From Pseudomonas sp. P5_109 (GTDB lineage Bacteria; Pseudomonadota; Gammaproteobacteria; Pseudomonadales; Pseudomonadaceae): DNA of 64,000 nt. The DNA is taken from positions 2,741,501 to 2,805,500 of the forward strand of contig NZ_CP125380.1 of assembly GCF_034009455.1 (NCBI RefSeq). The letters are read 5' to 3'. The first letter of the stretch is position 1; each line of letters opens with the position of its first letter. The translations under genes and the position numbers were made by a program. Below the pieces are notes generated by a model that had not been told where the DNA came from, did not search any database, and saw only the letters and a program-made list of their open reading frames with translations. Positions 34,946-44,591 of this stretch are shown piece by piece.

Positions 34946-36277
34946 ATGCGTCTCGCTCGGGCACTGGAACTGACCCACAACATCGCCTCCACTCCCAATT
35001 CAATCGAGGGACTGGATTCTTTACTCGATCCTTCTTTGGTCGAGCGGGCCCTTGAACAGGCCGGTGTGGCGACCCTGCGCAAGCGGCGTTTGCCGCTGGA
35101 AATGATGCTCTGGTGCGTGATTTCCATGGCGTTCTTTCGACGCATGTCGGCATGGGATGTGGTCAGCCGCATGAACATCATGCTGCCGGGCCAGCGTCCG
35201 TTGGTGGCACCCAGCGCTGTGGTTCAAGCCCGTCAGCGGTTGGGCTGCGAGGCTGTCCGACAGGTCTTCCATCTGACTCAGAAAAGTTGGCATGAGGCTG
35301 TGGATCACCCAACTTGGGCAGGCTTGCGTTTGCTGGGCGTCGACGGTGTGGTCTGGCGAACACCGGATACCCCGGAAAATCGGGCGCGCTACGACTCGGC
35401 CAGCAATCAGCATGGCGACACTGGCTTTCCTCAGGTGCGCATGGTCTGCCAAATGGAATTGACCAGCCACATGCTGATCGGCAGCGCGTTTGATGGCTAT
35501 CGCAGCAACGAAATGAAGCTGGCCGAACAACTGATCGACACCACGCCCGATCACTCGTTGACCCTGTTCGATCGCGGTTTCTACTCCTTGGGATTGCTGC
35601 ACCAATGGCAGCAAGCAGGCACCGAACGGCATTGGCTGATGCCACTGAAAAAAGGCACGCAGTACGAAGTGGTTCAGCGTTTGGGCCGTCAGGATGCGGT
35701 TGTCTTGTTAAGCACTTCGCCGCAGGCCCGCAAACAATGGCCGGGGCTGCCCGAGCGCCTGACTGCGCGACTCCTGAGCAAAACCGTCAAGGGCAAGGTG
35801 TGTCAGATCCTGACGTCGATGACCGACCCGCTGCGCTTCCCGTCTGACGAAATAGTCGACCTGTACAGCCAGCGATGGGAGATCGAATTGGGCTTTCGGG
35901 AGATGAAACAGACGCTGCTCAACAGCAGCTATACGCTGCGTAGCAAGACACCCGAGATGATCGAGCAGGAACTGTGGGGTGTGTTGCTGGGCTACAACTT
36001 GTTGCGCTATCAGATGGTGGAAATGAGTCGTCACTGTCCAGGTATTTACCCGTGTGAAATGAGCTTTAGCGCGTGTACCTGGGCGATTTTAGGGTTTATC
36101 AATAGTGTCTCGGCCGACCGTTCCGGGAACATCCCCAAGTACCTGGCCGAGCTTCATGCCTCAGCCCCGCACTATGTCCTGCCTCATCGGCGAGAGGAGC
36201 GTATTTATCCTCGCGCCATCCGGCTCAAATCACCGAAGTATCCGATCAGAAATAAAAATGCCAGTCAGCTTAACTGA
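34946..36277 (+). CDS. IS4-family DDE transposase (copy 2)
   Basis: A 443-residue transposase from ATG 34946, intact, with the YREK signature ([15 protein letters not shown]) and the same domain order as copy 1. Differences from copy 1 are mostly conservative (for example VARPLEQ-type changes early on, and LKKGTQYE for LRKGAQYE). Both reading frames are open, so selection appears to have kept them functional. As in copy 1, the stop lies in the right-end hairpin. Confidence 0.94.
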   Translation: MRLARALELTHNIASTPNSIEGLDSLLDPSLVERALEQAGVATLRKRRLPLEMMLWCVISMAFFRRMSAWDVVSRMNIMLPGQRPLVAPSAVVQARQRLGCEAVRQVFHLTQKSWHEAVDHPTWAGLRLLGVDGVVWRTPDTPENRARYDSASNQHGDTGFPQVRMVCQMELTSHMLIGSAFDGYRSNEMKLAEQLIDTTPDHSLTLFDRGFYSLGLLHQWQQAGTERHWLMPLKKGTQYEVVQRLGRQDAVVLLSTSPQARKQWPGLPERLTARLLSKTVKGKVCQILTSMTDPLRFPSDEIVDLYSQRWEIELGFREMKQTLLNSSYTLRSKTPEMIEQELWGVLLGYNLLRYQMVEMSRHCPGIYPCEMSFSACTWAILGFINSVSADRSGNIPKYLAELHASAPHYVLPHRREERIYPRAIRLKSPKYPIRNKNASQLN

Positions 36278-36323
36278 CTGGCATTAGCCCCAAAGGCCGG
36301 TTTTTTATTGGTCTGTCCGCAGG

Positions 36324-36482
36324 TCATGGAGCCTTGTCACCCTTGCGTCCGGGGGGCTGACTGTCCGGCTTGGCGATCTTGAGCGCCCGGTCGGCGACCT
36401 TGGCGTTATGTACCAGGCGACAGAGCACGGCGACGACGATGATCGCCAGCACTACCCAGATGACAATGGCTTTGACGTACAT
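36324..36482 (-). CDS. Small single-span membrane protein
   Basis: ATG 36482 has GAGAGG seven bases upstream. The 52-residue product starts MYVKAIVIWVVLAIIVVAVL, one transmembrane helix, followed by a basic cytoplasmic tail. Function unknown. It converges on ybdD, and the shared terminator is interrupted by IS copy 2. Confidence 0.7.
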   Translation of the reverse strand: MYVKAIVIWVVLAIIVVAVLCRLVHNAKVADRALKIAKPDSQPPGRKGDKAP

Positions 36483-39127
<2,645 letters not shown>

Positions 39128-39322
39128 GATTACCCGGTAGATGTGTTCCGCATGCTTCCAGGGTTCTTAGCTGAAGGCCCACCCAGAGAGCGGATTGCTC
39201 TCCAGGATTTCATCCTCGACTGCGTCCTTAAGTGCATTGCGCGACTAGTTATCTTGAATCAATATGTTTTTCAGAAATTGCCCTGCCATGCAGGGTGGTG
39301 TGAAGCTTTTCAAATATATGGA

Positions 39323-39901
39323 GTGTTAAAGGTGCAATCAGGGATAAAGTTTGTAAAAGCGAAAGTGCCCTATTTTTTTCTTGCATTTACGTTGTTGCCA
39401 ATTTTCTTTTTTTCAATTCTTGTTCCAGCGTACGCGAATACGTCATTTTACTCTGCTCTTGATAGTGATATTGATAGATATTTTTTCGGGAGTGTGGGTT
39501 TTGGCTCGTCTAATTTTCCTCTGGTTTCCAAGGTTGTCGCCAACTATATTTGTTTGCTTGCACCGTTTTTTGCGCTGGGCTACTCGTATTTAATTATAAG
39601 TAAATCGAAATTTACAGCGTCTAATTTTGAAGACGCACCACTACGCGTTTTTTTGATGTTGCCGTTTTTGTTGGTTTTGCTTTCTTTTTTTGTGATTTAT
39701 ATTAATTATCTTGATTGCACTAATCTAATTGCTAAAAAGAAAATGAGTTTTTTCGGGAGGAGCGAGTTTTTATACGCGATTTTGTCATCCGGCATAATGT
39801 ATTTGATATATAATCTGACGCTTGTAAATATTCTGTTTTTTAGATATTACCCGGTCGCGGCATTCATTCGATTTCGTCGGTTTATGTCGCGAGTGCGATA
39901 A
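39323..39901 (+). CDS. AT-rich four-helix membrane protein of unknown function
   Basis: An open frame continues upstream to 39143, but coding character begins near GTG 39323 (or GTG 39332). That gives about 192 residues with four hydrophobic segments (for example FFLAFTLLPIFFFSILVPAY, LMLPFLLVLLSFFVIYINYL). The GC content is far below the host average. No family is recognised. It lies inside the 1.7-kb block bounded by the katG 3'-end repeats, so it is likely an acquired accessory gene. The start is uncertain because no good ribosome site is present. Confidence 0.55.
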   Translation: MLKVQSGIKFVKAKVPYFFLAFTLLPIFFFSILVPAYANTSFYSALDSDIDRYFFGSVGFGSSNFPLVSKVVANYICLLAPFFALGYSYLIISKSKFTASNFEDAPLRVFLMLPFLLVLLSFFVIYINYLDCTNLIAKKKMSFFGRSEFLYAILSSGIMYLIYNLTLVNILFFRYYPVAAFIRFRRFMSRVR

Positions 39902-40224
39902 CCTGAGTCTCGATAATGATTTTATGCAGCTGCGTTTAGTAGCGTCAGTCTAAAGCGCTAGAAATTTACAGGCCTCGCTATATGCGTAATGCTGTTCACT
40001 TAAGCGAATGTGGTCCTTTGTAGGAGCGAGCTTGCTCGCGATGGTCGTTAACGATAGCGCGTATTTACTGGCTAAACGCGGCGCTCTTGAGTCCATCGCG
40101 AGCAAGCTCGCTCCTACAATTTCCTTAACTGAACAGCATTACGCTATATGCAGGGCTTTTTCGTTTTCGGCTCCACAACACCCATCGCTGCGAACGCGGA
40201 GTGCAGCTGGGGCCGATCTTTTAT
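39902..40224. other. Intergenic region in the katG-flanked cassette
   Basis: About 320 bp holding a REPIN (40020-40117) and no gene. It separates the membrane-protein gene from the convergent hicB gene. Confidence 0.65.
40020..40117. repeat. REPIN, GTAGGAGCGAG family
   Basis: Inverted pair GTAGGAGCGAGCTTGCTCGC ... GCGAGCAAGCTCGCTCCTAC, 98 bp, between the convergent membrane-protein and hicB genes. Confidence 0.92.
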
Positions 40225-40650
40225 TCAGACTGCTTCGACAGACACTCGTATACGTTTGCCCAGGGCTGCCAAAGCTTTCTCGATGGCTTCCATCTTCGAG
40301 GTGTGCAGGAAGTCGACCAGGCGATCCCCTTGGGTCTGAGCCAGTCCGAGTAGGCGGCACAAATCGGCCTTGCACATATCGCGCGCCATCATCTCGTTCC
40401 ACAAAACGATCTTGGCCACTGTCACCGCAGGTAAGTGAATGACTTCCTCTCCGGTCTCTGGCGCAGATGAAGCGGGAATAGCCAGGCGCTGATCGACAAA
40501 GATAGACAGGGTTGTTTCGATGGCATCCACGGCTTCGCTGATGGCGTGCTCTCGGTCATCGCCATAGCTATTGAGTAAAGGAAGATCCCGGCAGTAGACC
40601 GCCAGGCCTGGACACGTGTCTTTCTCAAAACGGATTGCATAGTCGTACAT
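40225..40650 (-). CDS. hicB: HicB-family antitoxin (orphan)
   Basis: ATG 40650 has AAGGAG five bases upstream, giving 141 residues. The N-terminal RNase-H-like HicB domain (PGLAVYCRDLPLLNSYGDD) is followed by a helix-turn-helix-like part (MARDMCKADLCRLLGLAQTQ) for DNA binding. In intact modules it neutralises the mRNA interferase HicA and represses the operon. Here the upstream hicA is reduced to its C-terminal end, so HicB appears to be an orphan antitoxin. It could still act against related toxins from elsewhere. Confidence 0.88.
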   Translation of the reverse strand: MYDYAIRFEKDTCPGLAVYCRDLPLLNSYGDDREHAISEAVDAIETTLSIFVDQRLAIPASSAPETGEEVIHLPAVTVAKIVLWNEMMARDMCKADLCRLLGLAQTQGDRLVDFLHTSKMEAIEKALAALGKRIRVSVEAV

Positions 40651-40701
40651 GGTCACTCCTTGGAGGTGATCGTCCAGCGTGCAGATGGGGTGAAGGGGCT
40701 C

Positions 40702-40800
40702 TCAGAGACCCAGTTGTTTAATGATCGCCCTGCGGGTCGGTTCTGGCATTTCCTTGCTACCGTGACATAAAGCTGTCTTTACATAGCCAAACCGAGCCAT
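40702..40800 (-). pseudogene. hicA: Truncated hicA toxin remnant
   Basis: On the minus strand a 32-codon frame ends HGSKEMPEPTRRAIIKQLGL, which matches the usual C-terminus of HicA toxins. The N-terminal part, including the region of the catalytic His in the double-stranded-RNA-binding-like fold, is missing. The preceding residues do not look like HicA. The break lies within 100 bp of the second katG 3'-end repeat (40844), suggesting loss during the event that formed the repeats. It stands 51 bp upstream of hicB, the normal order. Confidence 0.72.
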
Positions 40801-40843
40801 ACAAACCCAGAAGTAGGCTTTTTGACCCCTAGGGGTTGCCCTT

Positions 40844-40950
40844 CAAAGTGATGAACCTGAATCATTTCGATCTGAAATAGGGGAGGTTGGCGTAACGCTG
40901 GAATGACTTGCCCTCTGGCTCCTGCATCAGCGGAGGGCATCCAGCGACCA
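40844..40950 (+). repeat. Direct repeat copy B of the katG 3' end
   Basis: It repeats the last katG codons (ATGAACCTGAATCATTTCG, then the TAG stop) and the hairpin, in the same orientation as 39021-39127 and with the same length. Upstream of it there is no katG sequence, so this is an isolated 3' fragment. Confidence 0.92.
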
Positions 40951-40982
40951 TGAACCGAAAGCTGAAGTGTGTTGCTCGCAAG

Positions 40983-42065
40983 TCAGCTTTGAATAAACGA
41001 GAGGTTTTCTTCTCGAATGGCGCTGGCCGCTTCATCGTATAGAAACGGCAGAAACATATAACGGCGACCCTGGGTTACAGAAGTGGCTTCGTGCAGTAGT
41101 GAGCACGAAAACACCACAGCCCCTCCTGTGGGGGCGTTGTAAAGTGCTTTTCCGTACTCCGGGAAACGCAGGAAACCACCTTCGAACTCTCCCGAATTAA
41201 GAAACAGCGAAACGGCAAAACGCCGATGCGCCGTGCCCTTCGTGGTGTTATCCCTGTGGGGTCGGAAATAGCCGCCTTCCTCGCTGTTGTAGCAGGACAC
41301 CAGATAGCGTTCCATTCGAGTGGCATTGAACTGGAACGCTTTTTGTAACTCTGGAAGCAGGCGGTTGGTAATACGCGATGAACATGCTTTGGATAGAACT
41401 TCATCTTCAATGACGCAGTCACGACGATGTTTGTGGCTGTGGTCTTTGATGTGGACGGTTTTACCCGATTGCTCTGTCATGAACCCGGATTCCTCTCCAC
41501 CGCGTTCGTCGTAATAACTGATAAGTGCTTTACACAACGACGGTTCGAATATACGCGGAACCACCAGGACGGGGGCGTGTGGCGTGGCGGCATGTGGTGC
41601 AGCCAGTGCAGGCAATTTATCCAGAAAGCGCACTAAAGAGGGGACATGGTTATCAATCGCTGCCTCTATCGGGACGATGGCCAGGACTCGTAGCGCAGGA
41701 TCCAGCACATAGGTCATTTGCCTGATGCTGCCGTCTGGCTGCAAGACACCGTAGAGTTGACTGACTGCCCGATCGAAATCCCAGATGAAGCGTATGCCGG
41801 GTATCAAACTTTCCACGCGCTTGAGCTTTTCATCATCCGGATCGACGGAAACACCAAAGAAGCAGACTTGAGCATCATCGAACCGCTGGCGATGGGCCTG
41901 GATACTGTCCAGTATTTCAGTGGCTGCAGGATCAGCCGCAGACCCGAAAAAACACAGCACGACATACCGACCGGCAATGGTATCGAAGCAAAAGCGTTCT
42001 CTGAGTTGAGTGCGACAATGGAACCAAGGGGCTGGCTGGCCGACTGAAAATGCCGTGGCACGCAT
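40983..42065 (-). CDS. Peroxiredoxin-like domain fused to a 2-oxoglutarate/Fe(II) oxygenase
   Basis: ATG 42065 follows GGAG at five bases, giving 360 residues. Residues about 1-155 have a thioredoxin/peroxiredoxin-like fold (VVLCFFGSAADPAATEIL, FFGVSVDPDDEKL). The peroxidatic Cys expected in the loop after FFGSA is absent. Residues about 165-355 form a prolyl-hydroxylase-like oxygenase with H-x-D (YFRPHRDN), GGFLRFPEYG and a distal His/Arg (LLHEATSVTQGRRYMF). The fused architecture suggests protein or small-molecule hydroxylation linked to redox sensing, but the substrate is unknown. It lies just downstream of the katG 3'-end repeat. Confidence 0.85.
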   Translation of the reverse strand: MRATAFSVGQPAPWFHCRTQLRERFCFDTIAGRYVVLCFFGSAADPAATEILDSIQAHRQRFDDAQVCFFGVSVDPDDEKLKRVESLIPGIRFIWDFDRAVSQLYGVLQPDGSIRQMTYVLDPALRVLAIVPIEAAIDNHVPSLVRFLDKLPALAAPHAATPHAPVLVVPRIFEPSLCKALISYYDERGGEESGFMTEQSGKTVHIKDHSHKHRRDCVIEDEVLSKACSSRITNRLLPELQKAFQFNATRMERYLVSCYNSEEGGYFRPHRDNTTKGTAHRRFAVSLFLNSGEFEGGFLRFPEYGKALYNAPTGGAVVFSCSLLHEATSVTQGRRYMFLPFLYDEAASAIREENLSFIQS

Positions 42066-42167
42066 CACAACTCCTTGCCGGTTGGCAGTGGATCGCTGGC
42101 AGGAAGACCTTGCCTGTAAAGCTAGTTCAGTCTTGGCGACGCTGCCCGGAGTGCTGAAGGTCAGCGT

Positions 42168-42743
42168 TCAGCCCGCGTCTGTTTTTTCGGCGTCGGCAGA
42201 CCACGAATCGATCACCGATTGCAGGAACTGCTCCGACAATCGCGGGTTGTCCAGGGCTCTGGCGATCAGTATCGCCCCGGTGATCGATGACAGGATGCGC
42301 AAGGCTTCCTGGTGTTTTTCCTCATCGGTTTCGCCGTCGACCAGTGGCAGCAATGTATCGATCAGGGTCTGCACGCCCTGGGTGAACGAGTGGCTGACGG
42401 CACCGCCATTGCGCGCGACATCGGCGCCCAGGGCAGGGATCGGGCAGCCTTCGCTCCAGTTTTTCAAGTGGCCCTGGGTCAGGTAACCCTTGAGCAGTTC
42501 GGGGATGGATCTGGCCGCTCGCCAGTCTGCGATGTTGGTTTCGAACGTGCGGCTGACCGCCTCTGACGCCAACTGCTCCTTGCCTCCCGGGAACTGTCCG
42601 TAGAAGCCGCCGTGGGTCAGGCCTACCGAGCGCGACAGCTCGCCGATCCCGATGCCGTCGATGCCTTTTTCCCGGTACATCTTCGAGGCCGCGCCGAGGA
42701 TCGCTTCCTTGTTGGCGGCTGCCTGGTCTTTCGTCACTTTCAT
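42168..42743 (-). CDS. TetR-family repressor beside the RND pump
   Basis: The 191-residue protein has a TetR N-terminal HTH (GIGELSRSVGLTHGGFYGQF) and a C-terminal ligand domain of the type seen in AcrR-like regulators (WSEGCPIPALGADVARNG). It is divergent from the mexT-like remnant and the pump genes. Palindromic words lie in both nearby intergenic regions: TTATGATGATCGTAA at 42801-42815 and ATGATAGCTATCAT at 43229-43242. These are candidate operators for itself and for the pump. Control of the pump is inferred from position. Confidence 0.88.
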   Translation of the reverse strand: MKVTKDQAAANKEAILGAASKMYREKGIDGIGIGELSRSVGLTHGGFYGQFPGGKEQLASEAVSRTFETNIADWRAARSIPELLKGYLTQGHLKNWSEGCPIPALGADVARNGGAVSHSFTQGVQTLIDTLLPLVDGETDEEKHQEALRILSSITGAILIARALDNPRLSEQFLQSVIDSWSADAEKTDAG

Positions 42744-42800
42744 GAGCGGGTCCTGCCATCCGATGAGCGCCCTGGCAAATATTCGCCGGGGGGCTGGTAA

Positions 42801-42815
42801 TTATGATGATCGTAA
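42801..42815. promoter_or_regulatory. Candidate TetR operator
   Basis: TTATGAT-G-ATCGTAA is a palindrome with one mismatch, 58 bp upstream of the TetR start in the divergent region. Confidence 0.4.
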
Positions 42816-42892
42816 TATAAATTCGCGGTCATGGTTTTGCCAGTCCCGAGCCAGTGGCTCGAGTCGAACCACCGCAAAGGGTGCTTTTACCC

Positions 42893-43186
42893 ATGAAACG
42901 TAATGATCTGCGCAGTATCGACCTCAATCTGCTGGTGGTTTTCGAGGCGCTCATTCAGGAGCGCAATGTCACTCGGGCCGCAGCAAGACTGTCCCTGGGC
43001 CAGCCGGCCGTCAGCGGTGCATTGGGTCGTCTGCGAAGACTGTTCAACGACCCTCTGTTTAAACGCATTGGCCACAAAATGGAACCGACCACCCGTGCCT
43101 TGCAGGTCGCGCAAGCGCTTGGGCCCGCGCTGGACTCCATTTGTTCCGTCATCAGTCTGACGGATTCCAATAAAAAACCCTGCTAA
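42893..43186 (+). pseudogene. mexT: Truncated MexT-like LysR regulator
   Basis: Only 97 residues are present. They begin MKRNDLRSIDLNLLVVFEAL and cover the LysR HTH (NVTRAAARLSLGQPAVSGAL) up to MEPTTRALQVAQALGPALDS, then stop after a short unrelated tail. MexT, the activator of mexEF-oprN in P. aeruginosa, starts very similarly and sits in the same place. The roughly 200-residue effector-binding domain is missing, so it cannot act as a normal LysR activator. It could still bind DNA. It probably represents regulator decay after control passed to the TetR neighbour. Confidence 0.8.
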
Positions 43187-43228
43187 TTCATAGGCTTGAT
43201 TCGAACATTGGTTTTTTTGCGGTTAAAC

Positions 43229-43242
43229 ATGATAGCTATCAT
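43229..43242. promoter_or_regulatory. Perfect 14-bp palindrome upstream of the pump operon
   Basis: ATGATAGCTATCAT is followed by a further half site ATGATAGC at 43248-43255. It lies about 95 bp before the pump adaptor gene and is a likely repressor operator. Confidence 0.5.
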
Positions 43243-43337
43243 TAATGATGATAGCCAAGTTCACTCCATTCAATTCGTCGCTGCCCCCCGTGAGGCCGAG
43301 AATTTTCCAACCCCTAACCGTCTGGCGGACACCCCCC

Positions 43338-44579
43338 ATGGAACAGTCACTCAAACCTTTGCGTTATCCACTTGCTGTCCTGACCCTGGCAGTCATCACG
43401 GCCTGCGGTCACGCACCCGATGCCGCCAAGGCGCCTGGTGCGCCCTCTGTCACCGTCGCAAAAGTCCTTGAGCAACCCATTACCGAGTGGGATGAGGTCA
43501 CCGCCCGTCTGGAGGCGCCGGAAACTGTCGTGGTTCGCCCGCGGGTGTCGGGGCAGATCGATCGCGTGGCCTTCACCGATGGCGAGTCGGTGAAGAAGGG
43601 GGATTTGCTGTTCCAGATCGATCCACGGCCGTTCGAACACGAAGTGCACCGCCTTGAAGCACAATTGCAACAAGCTCGCGCCGCGCTGCTGCGAACCGCC
43701 AACGAAGCGCAACGCGGCCAGCGCCTGTTGAGCAGCAATGCCATCTCCGCGGAGCTGGCCGACACGCGCACCACCACCGCCCAGGAAGCCCGGGCGGCCG
43801 TCGATGCGGTGCAGGCACAACTCGATCTCGCACGCCTGAACCTGAGCTTCACCCGCGTCACCGCGCCGATCAGCGGCCGGGTCAGCCGTGCCGAAATCAC
43901 CGCCGGCAACATCGTCACCGCCGACACCTCGGCGCTGACCAGCGTGGTCTCCACCGACAAGGTCTACGCCTATTTCGACGCGGACGAACGCCTGTTCCTC
44001 AAGTACGGCCAGCTCTCCCGCCAAGGCCAGCGCAGCCAGTCCACGCCGGTGTACATGGGCTTGTCGAACGAGGAGGGCAATCGCCACCTGGGGCAGATGA
44101 ACTTTGTCGATAACCAGGTCAATCCCAAGACCGGCACCATCCGCGGCCGTGCGGTGTTCGACAACGCCGACGGCCAATACACCCCGGGGTTGTACGCCCG
44201 ATTGAAACTGGTGGGCAGCGCGGCCTATGCCGGCCTGCTGATCAAGGACGAGGCGGTGGGCACCGACCTGGGCAAGAAGTTCGTGCTGGTGATCGACCAG
44301 GACAACAAGGCCGTGTACCGCAGCGTCGACCTGGGGCCGAAGCTCGAAGGCTTGCGCATCGTGCGCAGCGGTTTGCAGAAGGAAGACCGCATCGTCATCA
44401 ACGGTCTGCAGCGGGTCCGTCCCGGCGCGGTGGTCGCGCCTCAGGACGCGCCGATGGCCGATGCACAAACCGTCGCCACCCTGGCCCGTCAACGGCAGGC
44501 CATCGAGGCGGGTAATCAGCCCGTCGCTCCGTCACCGGCGCTGGTGAAAACCGATGCTGCCGTTTCGCCTCGCGGATAA
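43338..44579 (+). CDS. mexE: RND efflux adaptor (membrane fusion) lipoprotein, MexE-type
   Basis: I start at ATG 43338 because it gives a clean lipoprotein signal (YPLAVLTLAVITACG, Cys at residue 23). The longer reading has no signal. The 413-residue protein has the adaptor lipoyl and hairpin parts (VVVRPRVSGQIDRVAFTDGE, ADTRTTTAQEARAAVDAVQA) and ends with the membrane-proximal domain. It bridges the RND transporter and the outer-membrane channel. It is followed by mexF at 12 bp. Confidence 0.93.
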   Translation: MEQSLKPLRYPLAVLTLAVITACGHAPDAAKAPGAPSVTVAKVLEQPITEWDEVTARLEAPETVVVRPRVSGQIDRVAFTDGESVKKGDLLFQIDPRPFEHEVHRLEAQLQQARAALLRTANEAQRGQRLLSSNAISAELADTRTTTAQEARAAVDAVQAQLDLARLNLSFTRVTAPISGRVSRAEITAGNIVTADTSALTSVVSTDKVYAYFDADERLFLKYGQLSRQGQRSQSTPVYMGLSNEEGNRHLGQMNFVDNQVNPKTGTIRGRAVFDNADGQYTPGLYARLKLVGSAAYAGLLIKDEAVGTDLGKKFVLVIDQDNKAVYRSVDLGPKLEGLRIVRSGLQKEDRIVINGLQRVRPGAVVAPQDAPMADAQTVATLARQRQAIEAGNQPVAPSPALVKTDAAVSPRG

Positions 44580-44591
44580 AGGAACACAGCC

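Larger units (their letters stand above)
34860..36287 (+). mobile_element. IS4-family insertion sequence, copy 2 (1428 bp)
   Basis: Same length, same terminal repeats (CTAATGCCGATCAGTTAAGC at the left) and same organisation as copy 1, flanked by the 9-bp duplication CCCCAAAGG. The transposase gene differs from copy 1 at many third-codon positions, and the protein at roughly 20-25 positions. The two are therefore related but separately evolved elements. It inserted in the loop of the cstA-ybdD terminator. Confidence 0.95.
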
